64,000 bases of DNA from Mytilisepta virgata (GCA_028015205.1 CM051516.1:34672230-34736229), one strand, 5' to 3'. Shown: positions 9,142 through 21,310, counted from the first letter of the stretch. The notes: a model not told the origin generated them from the sequence alone. A program made the numbers and translations.

Positions 9142-11224
9142 ATACAAGTACTCTCTTAACTTAAGGTAAGGTTTTAATAATTTATATCACATAATATATT
9201 TCATATAGAAATTTACCTCATTGAAAAAAAAATGTGCCAACTTGAATAAGTAATTTATATCTTTATTACTAAAAATTTAAGACAACGCATGATTTATGTA
9301 GATTTGTATGCAGTTAGTCTTAATAATATTTTTTTCATGTTTTTTTTTCATTCTTTTACAATTATACAGAATATTTTATTGCTCAGTGTTTTAAACAGTG
9401 TCTCTCATGATGTATGATACATTGTCTCATAGATGTCATAAAATGTGTCCATGTGTTACTTGATATTGATAATCTTTATATTTTTAGTGTTTTTACATGT
9501 ATCACTTGTATTAGGAATGTAAAAGAAATTCAAGTGGTGGGAATTCCATTATCTCATTATGCTGCCATGACTGTTGTAAATATAATGTTATATTTTTAGT
9601 TTGTTAGTTATGTCATTGTGTATGTTAAAAATAATTATTAAAAGAATATACTGTCATTACTGTGGGTATTTTTTTGATAACTAATGGAAATAAATTGGCC
9701 ATGTTTCTATTCAATATGAAAAAAAAACAAGTATGCATCAATGGGACACTATCGGAAAAAAAAATGCTATCATCTAAGGGTCGTTCAAGTGTTTGAGCTG
9801 GTTAGAATAGATAGGAAAAGCCACTTTTTTGTCATTAATCAATCTTACAATTCAACAAAATGAGGGGGGGTGTGTTCAACCGCATGGCAGTGCCCCTTTC
9901 TCATTCAGACTTGACAAAATGATACTTCTGAGTCTAAATATCCCATTACTGTTCCCAGATGATACATTTCAGGCACTTATCAAGCTGATTATTGATTAGC
10001 ATGTATCTGTCCATGAGCAGACTGCGTCTGGACCACAAGTATGGATCAATCAATTGGACATTTCTCTTTTGGACATACAATCAATTACTTCAACTGAACA
10101 AATCCTACTCATAACCAGTGGTTAACACCATACAGGCCTATCTATCATTATGAATCGCGTTTTACTTATACAAGTAATAACTAAGGGAAACAACTCTGAT
10201 ATGAAAGTTGCTCTGAAAGCATCTTGTGATGTTTAGATGGTATCTAAAAAAAATACTTGTATAAGTAAATTAATATCACAGTATTAAGGTAAGGTTTGCG
10301 GTCACAGGGAGATAACTCGAATTGAAATGTTCTGATCACTTGAGCGTTTAATCCGGTGAATTTTGACAACGTCGAAAAAGCGCGTTGCGTACAATTATCG
10401 TCTGACAAAATGTCAACACATCGTAACAGTGAATCGAATCACATGTTTAACGATTAAAAATCAAAACGTTGCTCTATTGCTTGGAATGCATTCGGGAACT
10501 AGATCAATGTCAATTTAAGAAAAGTTTTTTTTTGCCAGAAACAGGTGAAAGTCTACACAACTACCGAAGCGTGTATCTATGTGTTAAATATTGATCAACG
10601 TTGATTTGGGAGAATATTTTTTAAAACGACAAAGTCTCATGTTTATGGACGACTTCATCATTACCGATGCTTTGAATTATTAGATTTCAGTAACTGATCG
10701 TCTTTAACATGTCCAGAAATTATGAGGATACAGTGAATAAATCATTATAACATGTACATGTAATAGAGTCGCTACTTGCTACGAGATTCAAACAACGAAC
10801 TCATGGAGGTCATAAATCCTGATCTTTCCACGAATTGAAAATCTAACCTTTAACAGTTCAAGAAGAGATTTTGAATAGCTACGTGTATTTTGACTTCATT
10901 AGTTCAATAAAAATGTCCATTGATTTTCTGTTCTTCATCTACTTTAGCGCCCACTCTTGTACTGTAGAGCTATGATTTGGTAGGGATATGGTTAGCTGAG
11001 GGAAGGGTTCCTTCTTGAAAAAAACAAAAACAAAACAAAACAAAAAACACATGCCATGCATGAGGCATGTTTTATAGTTGAATATACATTGCACCACGAT
11101 GCATGTTAAACAGTTCCAACACACTATTTGCTTAGTACTTTGTTTTACTATACTCGAATTTAAACTTGATCTAGATACTATCAAAACAAGACTTCTATAT
11201 GAATTTCATCAAAATCCGCAAATT

Positions 11225-11325
11225 AATATAGGCATGAGAGCGCTTAAAATGAGGACGAACGGACAGACGGACGGACGCCCGGCATTTCTATGTCCCCGCA
11301 TTGCGTTCCGGCGGGGGAAATAAAT
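11225..11325. repeat. GGACGGACG-type dispersed repeat with small hairpin
   Basis: Contains gacagacggacggacgcc followed by tccccgc...gcggggga that can fold back. Related cgtccgtccg phrases recur at 13350, 24375, 29403 and 57810. These are widespread in mollusc DNA to my knowledge; no function is known to me. Confidence 0.5.
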
Positions 11326-11969
11326 TATGCCCTGAAAACGGCTTCCAGTGATTTATTTTCTTACAAAACGGGGAAAATACTTTATTTATGTGTTTCAGAT
11401 GGGTTAATATAGCATCCGTTTCCTTGGAAACGAGATCGGGGACAAATGAATTTTATTATTTTATTATAATGGAAATATTTCAATCTATGAGTTCTCAATT
11501 TTTCATGAAACCGTGGGACCCGGAAACAGGAAATTTTCACCTTTTTGTTGCCATGGCAACGTCTCTATTTTTTGCAAGGAAATGTTAAAATGTTGTGTTT
11601 TCGTCATTTTTTCTTACATTTTCATGCAGATTTGATAAATAATATCTAGAACATAATCATTTTTACAGTTTTCATTAAATTATTTCTTGAAAATAGTAAA
11701 ATAAATGCACTGCGACAAAACTACCAAAAATCCAAATTTTGAGCTGTTTTTACAAAAAAAACTGGACGGGCGATTTTCTTAAAAATGCCACTAAATAAGA
11801 GAGGTCCCCCCAATGAACAAATAAATATGCACATTACTACAATATTATAATGATAAAAATCCAAGGAGAGCGCAAACCTTACCTTAAAAGGGAGGCAATC
11901 CAATTTGCAATTTTTCAGTTACCTATTTAAGTAAATTTTAATTTACTTGTACAAGTGGGATCTTTGACT

Positions 11970-12310
11970 GACATCCTGATCCTGTCATCTAAATTATATG
12001 ACGTATAACTAAATTTTGCAGTTCTAGCAAGCGGCCACCTTGTTTGTAATCATATTGTATTATACACCAGAGTGTCAAGATAGATGTGGGTACCCCCTAA
12101 AAATGGTTTAACCCACCACTGTTAAGTGTCCGTACCAAATCAGATTTTCCTGACTATCCTGACTCTCTGTTGTATTTATACTTGTGTTTTGTGCTCCTTC
12201 GTGTTATTTTTTGTCTTGAGTTCTCTCCGTTGAGTGACGTTGATTGATTGGTGTGTCATTGTTGACCTATTATGTTATCTATTTTATTGTTTATGATACA
12301 CTGTATATCC
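11970..12310 (+). repeat. Dispersed repeat R1, near-complete copy (~340 bp)
   Basis: Reference copy for a family seen at least eight times here. Landmarks in order: atcctgtcatctaaatta, ggccaccttgttt, accagagtgtcaagatag, ggtttaacccacca, ctatcctgactctctgttg, gttgattgattggt, ttgacctatt. No ORF. It may be a SINE or MITE; I see no tRNA promoter boxes or inverted ends. Confidence 0.6.
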
Positions 12311-12714
12311 GGCTTAGTTTTATTGACGTCACATTAAAACTACGAAGTGTGTTTAAACTTGTGAAAGCTGTATTTACAAAATCTAGGCTAAAATTTAATT
12401 TATATAAAAATGAGATATGATTTACTTGCATTATAGTTTATGCTCCTGGTACCTTAATCTTTTGGTTAAGAAAATCGGTCATGAAAATATAGGACAATAG
12501 ACAAAATCATATTATTCCAAAACATCCACATTTAAACTTTTATGATCCTTTATCAGTCACCTTGACCATTTAATCTCAATGATTGAAATAAGTAAACATA
12601 ACCTTCCTCATAGTTGTCAAATGAATCATCATGCATTACAAATGTCGACAAAACATGAAAAAACAGGTGTCCAAAGTATCATAAATTAACCTTATTAATG
12701 CCTAAAATCATTTA

Positions 12715-12880
12715 AAATAGAAAAGAGAATGGAAACAGAGAATTTGTCAGAGACAACAACCCGACCAAAGAGCAGAAAACAGTCCAAGTTTAACAATGGG
12801 TCTTTAACGCAGCGAGAAAATCCCGCACCCGGAGGCGGTCTTTAGCTGGCTCCTAAACATTAATGCGTACTAGTTAAGCG
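12715..12880 (+). repeat. Dispersed repeat R2, short copy
   Basis: Landmarks: gagaatggaaacagagaat, cgaccaaagagcagaaaaca, aaaatcccgcacccggaggc, aatgcgtactagtt. Two other copies are at 44760-44970 (inverted) and 49105-49985 (longer). I recognise the phrase as very common in mussel sequence (recall, not a search). Confidence 0.7.
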
Positions 12881-13309
12881 AAAGCATTCATAGTAAACCT
12901 AATAGAATAAGACAGGAAAGACCAAAGAACCTGCAATGTTAACAGGTTATAATTTTGCTTTATATTTCAAAGATAATATTTACTGGCAATTTTTTAAAAG
13001 CTAAGAGTTTTAGAGAGTCACCCTGTGCCATCTTTTAATAGGAAACTATTGGATTGCAAAAAAACAAATTCCTTTAAAAATCGGCCAGAGAATACCACTG
13101 AACATAGTAAAATCTTTTCTTGAAATCAGAGAGCTCAATATTATATTTATAAGAATTAATTATTGTAAAATTTAGAAAAAAAGGATTCATTGGTAGTTAC
13201 ATCGTGGCTTTACCAACTATAGATTCGTAATATTTATAGTGTCCCCATTGATTTTCATCTATTGTTCTTGCCAATAAATGAATCTCTGTAACTACCAAAA
13301 TATTATTAT
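12881..13309. other. No gene seen
   Basis: AT-rich sequence between two repeats; nothing recognised. Confidence 0.5.
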
Positions 13310-13680
13310 TATACTCCCCCCTGTTAGCGAGGTTTGGGGGTAAATAGGTTTCAGTCTGTCTGTCCGTCCGTCTGTCCGAAATAACGTTGTCCGCAACTCC
13401 TTCTACATTACTTGCATTATTCTCATGAAACTTAATGGAGTGTTAGATCACTATATTGAGATGTGCTTATTGTCAGAGATTTCTGTTTGGACAAGAAATG
13501 TAAACGATATGGCTGTTTTGGCGTAGGAATTTTTTACAAAACTTCGTTCCATGCGTTGTCCGCAACTCCTCCTACATTACTCATGAAACTTTATGGAGTG
13601 TTAGATCACATTATGGAGATGTGCATATTGTCAGGTTTTTCTGTTTGGGCGAGTACTGATGATGATTTGAACTGTTAAAT
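13310..13680. repeat. Diverged 169-bp tandem repeat with CCGTCCGT tract
   Basis: gttgtccgcaactcc occurs at 13386 and again at 13555, followed in both by ctacatta, tcatgaaact, tggagtgttagatcac and gagatgtgc. A short ORF across the second unit reflects the repeat, not a gene. Confidence 0.75.
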
Positions 13681-14471
13681 GCTTCAAAACAGACATATTA
13701 CTGCGGGGGAAATTAGTCCCTTTCAGGACAATTCTAGTTAGGGTCAGGAAAAACATGGGCACATAATTTCTTAATAAAGGACGCATGGACTACCTATGCT
13801 ATTATTTCAATTAAAAAAATATATAAATAAAAAAAATTCTGCCATTTGCAATAGTAACCAGAGACAAATTCTATCCCCAAGTTTGCATTTCTCAAGAATC
13901 CTGGTGATTTCTGATTTAATTTCTAGAAACCTGTAGCGGTATCAGGGGAAATAATCCAAATTTACGCGTAGGACTGAAACGATTAGCTCTGTGACAGGGT
14001 TAGCAGACCATGTTTATCATTATTAATTGTTTATAATAGAAAAATTAATATTAAATGATTAAAATTATAATTTTACATGTTTATCTAAAAATATAAAATG
14101 TCGTCTTAAGCCATTATTTTATCTATTCTAATGATAGAAAATTGTAAGAAAAGAATAACTTTGTACGTTTGAAGAGATCATTAATTATTATGCCATTTAA
14201 ATTGACTTGTAAAACTAACCATGCTAACAAGAAAAGAATTTCAATTACCCAGTTACGTTTTTCATCACATTATCTCATTAAAATGTGGAGATTTATTTTT
14301 ATAAAGTATATATGTCAGTAAAGGTGTGATAAATTCTGCCTCCCGCTGCCTAAAATATGAGTTTAAAGGTAGTATAAACAAAAGGATAAAACATACAAAT
14401 TTGTGTATTTTGTAAAAAAAATTATATTTTCCATCAATGTTATATCTAATAAATGTCTAAGCTTATAACAT
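13681..14471. other. No gene seen
   Basis: AT-rich interval up to the 3' end of the second Penelope-like copy. No coding signal recognised. Confidence 0.5.
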
Positions 14472-16870
14472 AAGTAAAGTAAAAAAATAGCAAAGGGATA
14501 TTCGAAGGAGGGAAAAATCGAAACAACTGACAAACTCCGAAGAACAACGAAGACAAGACCAAAACAATACAAGCTCTACAATTAAAAAATAAAAATATAT
14601 GAACAACATGGACCCCACCAAAACATCGGGGTACACTCAGGTGCTCTGATGAGTAAGTAGTATCTGCTTCCTGCTGGACACCCGAAATACTGCCCATGTC
14701 AAATCCGGTATGAGGAAAGGATAACAGCAATGAAGTAGGTCCACTTTCGTTTGGGAAACGGTTTTTTCATACCTCTCAACAAAGTCATGGTGACGTCCAT
14801 AAAACTTGAATAAGGATGAATCCAACTTAGGAGCAACATACCCATGTCTGAGCAACTTTTCTGTCAGAAAGCCGGGCTCTGTCCAGGAAGGCAATGTATG
14901 TCACAAGCTCTGCAATAACGTATGAGTTGTGAAATATATACTCCATACGCCGGCGTTTCTGGAATATTGCCGCTCAAAAATGGGAAGTTGACGATTGAAA
15001 AGCCAAATTCATCCCGTAATCGCAGAGTTTTGTATTCAACCTTCCTCTGGTGTCAATTTCGAGGTGAAGGCCAACATAAGATGCAGACTTGGAACTTTCT
15101 TTGGTATCCTTAATTTCGAGCTCATTAGGGTAGATGAGATGTAAGAAATTCCCAGACGTGAATTGTTGAGTGATAAAACATCATCAATGTGGCGGAAGCT
15201 GAAATCAAAAGTACTGGCTAACTTCTTCTGTATTCCTTAAGAAGCCCGCCAAGAAAGTCTGCCTCATAGGAGTAAAGGAACAGGTCGATCAGGAGTGACG
15301 CACAATTAGTACACATAGGAAGGCCAATTGTCTGTTGGAAAACACGTCCACTAAATTGAACAAATATGTTGTCGATCAAAAATTCAATCATCAGTACAAT
15401 TTCGTCCTTTGTATATTTTTTGTTAGGTTTTTAACAAAGTATGATTTATCTCTACCAATGACAAGGTATGTGTATCTGCTGTTGCCATTTTTATTTTTGA
15501 AAGCATGTTAGATCTTTCAACTTCTCCTTCAGTTGTGAATGAAGAATGGTGGTATAAAGGGTAGAATGTTTTTATGCTGTTACAGACTGAAAAGGACCGA
15601 GGTCGTCAAATATCCTTTAAGTCTTTAATATCCACATTTTATTGATACCGCTTCTTGAATAGCTTGTCTCACAATAACGTTGGAGGCCCGTTTTGACAGC
15701 TGTTAAAATAGGAGTTAGAAGTTGAGACTATGGTTTGGTGGAACACTTGGCAGATCCAGCTATAAAGCGTTGCGTGTATGGACACGTATGAAACTTGGGT
15801 ATCCAGTACAAGGTAGGAAGATCAATATCATCATCTTCGATGGAAATACCAAATGATTGTCGGTTATTTCTTCCTTTGAATGTGTAGTTGCTTTATAGAT
15901 AGGATTGCTAAGTGAACTAGCAATCCCTAGTTCATTAACCAAGCATTGAATATAGTAGCTTTTGCATACCAAGACAATGTTATTAGGGGCCTTGTCTGCA
16001 GAAACAACAACATATTTGTCATGAATGGCGGACAATGTCGGACAATGTCTTGGCAGCATCAGAGTTGCTGAAGACTGGTGTTAATTTTTTACTCATAGAC
16101 CTTCTAAGTTTATCAATTCTGAATTGAATCAACGATCTCACAGGTTTAACCCACTCTTAGAGCGAATCTAGTGGCTCTTGTTCACGTTTGGTCCATTTTT
16201 TTTTTGGCATAGTCCTCCACAGCATTCATCAGTAGTTTGAAATTGTATATCCAATTTATGGATCGTGGTTCACGATACTTGGGACCTTTTGCAAGGACAT
16301 CATTGTCTATGATATTTAAGTCTCCTGTGATGACATGGCCAACAGGACTATATTTGAACGGAGAACTGTTGCATGAACAATCAGGTGGCTTAGCTTTGAG
16401 ATCGTCGATTTTGAGGTCATGCAATACACGTTTGTGATTGAATATATTTGGTGCAATGGGTGTAGTATAAGTATAAGAAATAATGGAAACAGACTGATCT
16501 TTGAAATAAGGCGGAACTTTTAATCTGACCACTTGTGGTAAAGGATATTGCCAAGATTTGCGACATCTAAACCTTTGTTGGCAAAAAAAGTGTGGATGAA
16601 AAGAATGGTCGTCTTGTCCAATTTCATGTGTACCAACTGGTTTGAAAAGCAGGAGACGTCCAATATCCAGCACAAAAGAGGTCAGTTTTTATTCAGGTGA
16701 ACTAGAATCAGTAGTTCTACTGTCTAAGTAGGCTTGATATAAAGTGTGTAGTTTTCTGAGGGGTAAAGAATATAATTTAGTGCGAATGTGATGAGGACCT
16801 AATGGTTGTATGAAATGGTTGTTGTATAAAAGATTGAAAATGTGGCAAGCTGATAAAGTATTTCATCAAA
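14472..16870 (-). pseudogene. Penelope-like element, broken but longest copy (copy 2)
   Basis: Minus strand, reading 16870 to 14472. The N-terminal part (YSLPLRKLHTLYQAYLDS near 16760, interrupted by a stop near 16700) runs into a 163-codon open stretch (16673-16182). This carries a cysteine-containing segment (FFCQQRFRC) and the conserved run CSCNSSPF, GHVITGDLN, GPKYREP. RT follows in decayed form: DKYVVVSADKAPNNIV near 16020, the palm region 15760-15150 with several frame changes, then KFYGRHHDFVERYE near 14800. The 3' UTR down to 14472 matches copies at 25.6, 54.2 and 55.6 kb. The region upstream of the RT is where permuted Penelope-like families keep an endonuclease; I cannot recognise GIY-YIG here. 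Confidence 0.75.
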
Positions 16871-17397
16871 AAGCCTACAGAGGAAATGGTTATTTTTAAA
16901 CTCCAAAATTCTGAAAATTGATAATTCCAGACACGCTTTCATGGAAACAGAAAAGTTTTCATAATAAGATTTCATGCTTTGTTGGTATATTCCAATGATG
17001 TTTTTTTTCCCTACAAAGAATTGTTCTCAAGGACTGATTATTTTGTTCCATTCTATAAAGAAATAAGCATAGGGGTTATTTTTAATAGACTGAAACCAAA
17101 ATTACAGTTAATCCTTACAATCTAATTCTAAGAGTTGTTCAAACATCTATAGCAGGAAAAATTGCCTTTCATAGTACAAAAGAAAAATCTAGTGTCTAGT
17201 TTTATCAATCAAAGACGCTTTAACCCAATATTAAATTATTTCATGTGAATTCTATTTACAAAATGCTTAAGATCTTCAAGCGATTTTCTAAGCTCAAGAT
17301 AGTGAAAATATTTTTTTTTAAATTTAGAATGTTCTCATTATTAACAAATATGCAATAATAAAATAGGCCAATGCATTAAATAAACAATGATGCCCTT
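16871..17397. other. No gene seen
   Basis: Sequence 5' of Penelope-like copy 2. It may include more of that element, but no motif is readable. Confidence 0.4.
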
Positions 17398-17468
17398 CTA
17401 TTTAAACAAGATATGGCGTACCAATCAATGAACGCTACCCAACAGACAGAACTCCGGACAAAAATATA

Positions 17469-17492
17469 CTGAACCGCAAAAGAAACTTCGCA
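17469..17492 (+). repeat. Left terminal inverted repeat of Tc1 element
   Basis: Begins ctgaaccgcaaaagaaac, then ttcgc. Pairs with 18975-18998 with a single mismatch (t against g at position 19). Confidence 0.9.
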
Positions 17493-17658
17493 CAAAATGA
17501 CATGTTCACATACATTTATTTCAAAGTGACATTTATATATTTTAAATTAATTTTTACAAAATTTAATGAATGATTTACAGTCTTTTGGTTACAATGTTCA
17601 CAAATACGTCACAATTGTCGCAACGTCACATGTTTTCAATGCTGTGCTCCCACGTCCG

Positions 17659-18696
17659 TTAATAACGTGTATGTCCTCCACCGGCACCAATTACTGCGGC
17701 ACATCTTCGGTACATGGAGTTGATGAGCCGATTAATAAACGCCATCGGAATACGTGCCCATACTCTCTGAAACGCTTGTGAAAGTTCAGCTGCAGTTGTC
17801 GGACTTGGCTGCTCATTATTCAACCGTCTTTGAACTTCGTCCCATAAATGTTCAATAGGGTTTAAATCTGGACTCAAAGCCGGCCAATCCATAACATTAA
17901 TGTTATTCTGCTGTAGGAAGTCTCTTGTGGCTCTTGCGGTATGCGCACGTGCATTGTCCTGTTGGAAAGTCTTGTTTTGATGACGTGCGAAATGGGGCTG
18001 AACATGGGGTGTCAAGACTTGGTCGATGTAACGGGCAGCTGTTACCCCATTTCCTCTGCCTGGGCCAAGGTTCTGAAAGATGACTGGACCAAGTTTAACG
18101 TTAAGGCCGATTCCACCCCATACCATGATGCTAGGTCCTCCCCACGCGTCTGTTTCCAGAATGTAGCTGTCTTCGTAACGTTCCCCGTGTCTTCTCCACA
18201 CTCTGGTTCTGCCATCGGCTGTTGAAATGCAGTAACGGCTTTCGTCAGAGAAGATGATGTTACGCCATTGTCGATTTCGCCAATTCTGTCGCTGAGTGGC
18301 CCACTGAAGACGAGCTTGACGGTGTCGAGGAGTAAGAATAGGCCCTCTTGCTGGACGGCGACATCTCATGTTTCTAGCAGCTAATCGCCGACGAACCGTA
18401 TCATCACTTATGGGTCGTCCATGTGTTCCAACAGTGTTTCTGGCAGTTTCGGCAGCTGGGGTGAACCGATTCATCAAATGGTGACGAACAATGCCTCTAT
18501 TCTGTCTAGGGGTAGTGACTTGGGGTCTACCACTCCGTGGACGGTCATTTGTGCTGTTTGTTGCATTGTACCGTGTCCGTAGACGTTCAATTGTTCGAAC
18601 AGCACAGTTGAAGTCGTTGGCAATAACTCTGGCAGATTGCCCAGCATCCAATCGACCAATGTCCTGTTCTCTCTGTTGTGGAGTCAGACGTGGCAT
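17659..18696 (-). CDS. Tc1-like transposase (DD34E)
   Basis: Cut-and-paste transposase that binds the element ends and moves it to TA sites, acting in the nucleus. Counting from an upstream in-frame ATG at 18756, the start MPRLTPQQ is residue 21. I prefer that start (18696) because a TATA box lies just upstream, giving 345 residues, normal for Tc1. The N-terminal helix-turn-helix region (residues 21-130) contains the GRPQVTTPRQ linker between two DNA-binding subdomains. The catalytic triad is D171 (IIFSDES), D267 (QQDNARAH) and E302 (LNPIEHLWDEV), with exactly 34 residues between the second D and E. The reading frame is unbroken from start to stop. It is alone in its element. Confident on family; activity is inference. 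Confidence 0.95.
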   Translation of the reverse strand: MPRLTPQQREQDIGRLDAGQSARVIANDFNCAVRTIERLRTRYNATNSTNDRPRSGRPQVTTPRQNRGIVRHHLMNRFTPAAETARNTVGTHGRPISDDTVRRRLAARNMRCRRPARGPILTPRHRQARLQWATQRQNWRNRQWRNIIFSDESRYCISTADGRTRVWRRHGERYEDSYILETDAWGGPSIMVWGGIGLNVKLGPVIFQNLGPGRGNGVTAARYIDQVLTPHVQPHFARHQNKTFQQDNARAHTARATRDFLQQNNINVMDWPALSPDLNPIEHLWDEVQRRLNNEQPSPTTAAELSQAFQRVWARIPMAFINRLINSMYRRCAAVIGAGGGHTRY

Positions 18697-18742
18697 AGCT
18701 TCTGTGTCAACACTGATACTAACACTCTTTAATTTTCTCCGG

Positions 18743-18751
18743 CCTTTTATA
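18743..18751 (-). promoter_or_regulatory. TATA box of the transposase gene
   Basis: TATAAAAGG on the minus strand, 46 nt before the preferred ATG at 18696. A start of transcription 25-30 nt downstream would leave a leader of about 20 nt and would exclude the upstream in-frame ATG at 18756, which the box overlaps. Confidence 0.6.
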
Positions 18752-18974
18752 CCCATAAAGGAGCATGAATTTCACGAACATTTAAGATTTAAGAAAAATT
18801 ACCGCCAAGTGTGTCCCACGAGCGGTTTTAGGTACCAACGGTATCAACTGAAAATTATTCAACCGAAAATTTAATTCACAGGTAATTTAATCTTACCTGG
18901 TGATGTAATCGTAATACTGATTATATAAAAATCATTAATTAATATTTATTTTGAATTTTGCTAACATTTTGAAA

Positions 18975-18998
18975 AGCGACGTTTCTTTTGCGGTTCAG
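18975..18998 (-). repeat. Right terminal inverted repeat of Tc1 element
   Basis: Reverse complement begins ctgaaccgcaaaagaaac then gtcgc; partner of 17469-17492. Confidence 0.9.
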
Positions 18999-19175
18999 TA
19001 TATATGACAAATCATAAAACACAAACAAACATAACAGAGAGTCAGGATAGTCTCACTTGGTACAGACACTCAACAATAGTGTCGGGGTTAATACGGTTTT
19101 ATTGTTACCCCGACTTCCATTTTATCTCTCCTGGTACTCTGGTGTATAAATATACTAAGAAAGCCAATACAGTTT

Positions 19176-21164
19176 AATTACCAACAAGGTGACAGTTTGT
19201 TTATATATCTCAGGCACATTTGTAGACATGTACATACATCTCAGTCAAATTTTCACTTATATCTCAGTCACGTTTGCACAAGTATTTCATATACATTTTT
19301 ACATATATCTCAGTCATGTTTGTACATTTATCGCGGTCACGCTTGTTAACATTACTCCGTTTCATTTGTACATATTTCCGTCATGTTTGCACATAAATGT
19401 ATATCTCATTCTCAAAACGTTTCAGTGACCACAAAAGCAGTAGCAAAAGTGTTCTGGAAAGTTAATCGTAAGGTAAAACGGAAAATTAATCAGAGAATTT
19501 GAAAATAGGGATTAAATTTGTTTGAATATTTTTAAAATGAAATATTATGAAATCATAAATAACAGTTGTTCCTCGTCATATGAAATATACCTTTTCCCGA
19601 ATTTATTGCTTAAATAACATTAACATTTGGACTTTTCCACTACTTTTTCTAAATTGTTTACTATATTTTAATGACAAGTTTCATAAACTAGCGATTCCGT
19701 TTATGACACGAACAATGCGTCATGTATTTAATATATTGGGGATCCCTTATTGATAGAGGCCAATCCTAAAACATACTTAAGATTCCAAATTATTTAAACT
19801 CTTGTTGAAAGGTAGGTCTTTAACAGTAGTCGTTATCATTTTATTTAAAATTATATTTATTAATTTGCAAATGCATTTTTTAAAATAATATTTTATGAAT
19901 TTGTGGTAGCATGCAATTATTATTATGATTAATTTCTAAATATTTAAATTAAATATGTAAGTCATTCATAATATTCTTTCGAATCAAATGCAATGAAAAT
20001 TCCTTACCAAAATATTCTCATTTGACATGTTTATATTCTTTTCCATTAGAATGAGAAAATCATAATTAATCTCAAATTCACTAGATACATAAAACTGGTC
20101 ATTTTGCAAAATAATATATCCAAAATTAGTAAGGTGATAAATAATAGTCACAGTTTTGCTAGTGTAAAGGTAGATTTCAAATTTTAAAGGACTTCGGCAG
20201 TAGTACATGTATACTAGTACAGAGAGATAGCACAGAAATAGGTATAATGTATTGATGGACCCGCATTTTCCTAATTGATTTACTAAACCCATTCACGAAT
20301 TTAAATGCATGTGTAAAATTCTTCTACTCCCTCGAAAATTTGTAGAACATAACATTAATATACCATGTCGCACTCGTATTATATCGGCCTTTTGCATAAA
20401 AATGTATTCAAGTTTTGAAATTTATATATATATTTCAAAGTGTAGATTCACTCGTTTTTCAAATGCATGTTACAACAGCATTTAATTTGTTAAATTTATA
20501 TAAATTCAGATATCAAATTTGAAGGCTTCAGTTTTCCATGAAATAATTGTGTCACCTGCTCTAATCAATGACTAGTCAAGGAGTCACAAATGTTTATGTC
20601 AACCACCTTGGTTAGTAAGTACGTAAAATGTATTGAATTAAAATCATTTAAAAAACCCAGAAAGAAACCCAAAAAAGATATAAAACAGATGAACAGTATT
20701 TTCTTACAACACAAGATGTTGCCACAGGTGGCAACGTGGAAATGCTTAACTAGGAATGTTAATTTTTTTATACCCTATTACACTAAATGATATTTTCTCA
20801 ATGACCATTACAGTAAAATATTAAGGTCAATGAAAACCCAAAAATCATTCTGATAACAAAATCCTCCCTTCAGACTTAGATTTGCCTACAGTAAAAAAGT
20901 AATTTTCCATAAATAAACCTATAACTACGAGTAGACAAGAGGCAGGTGTTTAAGATACAGATAAATTGTGTACGGGTATTGACGAAATGGCAACAAATTT
21001 CCAAAACAACTCCATAAAACTAATGATAAACTATTGCTTTGTTTTTTTTACTTTCTACATTGACCACAACCAATGAGTCGAAAACTAACAAAATATGTAC
21101 ATGTTGTGCTTCAAAATGGGTATCATAAAATATAATATCACCCACCAATTCTTAGTATTGTACT
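19176..21164. other. Gene-free AT-rich interval
   Basis: At 19190-19420 a degenerate repeat of tatctcagtcayg with tttgtac spacing recurs several times. The 102-codon ORF on the minus strand (19984-20292) is AT-driven with no domain. Nothing else recognised. Confidence 0.5.
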
Positions 21165-21310
21165 AATTCAGAATATCCTGACTCTCTATTTTTTCAATGT
21201 TTTTAATTTGATGTCTTTTATGTTATTTTTGTTCTCTTTGTCAATTTGATAGAGTTAATTGATTGGTAAGTCATGAACGTTTCTGTTATCCGTTTTATTA
21301 TTTTTATTTC
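21165..21310 (+). repeat. Dispersed repeat R1, partial
   Basis: atcctgactctct and ttaattgattggtaagtcat match the 3' half of R1. Confidence 0.5.

Larger units (their letters stand above)
8376..11969. other. Long gene-free interval with minor repeats
   Basis: AT-rich. I see no exon with clear coding character. Contents noted: a 46-bp duplication (9050-9141), copies of the palindromic motif acttatacaagta (9139, 10164, 11935 region; inverted at 10253), and a CG-rich hairpin repeat near 11225-11325. ORFs of 60-81 codons overlap these repeats. Confidence 0.5.
17469..18998 (-). mobile_element. Complete Tc1/mariner-family DNA transposon, 1530 bp
   Basis: Bounded by inverted ends that match at 23 of 24 positions, and by TA on both sides (17467-17468 and 18999-19000), the expected target duplication of this superfamily. 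One open transposase gene occupies most of the interior. Terminal repeats are short (about 24 bp) rather than the long IR/DR type. Base composition is visibly more GC-rich than the surroundings, typical of an incoming element. Near-perfect ends and an unbroken gene suggest a young, possibly active copy. Confidence 0.9.
17398..19175 (-). repeat. Dispersed repeat R1, split by a Tc1 insertion
   Basis: The left part (17398-17468: accaatcaatgaacg, gacagaactccggac) and right part (18999-19175: cataacagagagtcagga, cttggtacagacactcaac) join into one R1 copy when the transposon is removed. The uninterrupted R1 copy at 23370-23640 serves as the empty-site comparison. Confidence 0.75.

Noticed and set aside
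13646..13680. CTGATGA as another hammerhead
   Set aside because: No GAAA box at workable distance and no stem I; chance match.
16215..16240. Minus-strand CTGATGA near 16227
   Set aside because: It is part of the Penelope-like coding sequence and lacks a GAAA box and stems.
18235..18260. Minus-strand CTGACGA in the transposase
   Set aside because: Encodes the conserved FSDES residues; no hammerhead stems.
18474..18874. ORFs overlapping the Tc1 transposase in other frames
   Set aside because: Shadows of the transposase gene, which alone has catalytic motifs.
19984..20292. 102-codon minus-strand ORF
   Set aside because: AT-driven composition, no domain, no signal of coding; surrounding DNA equally open.
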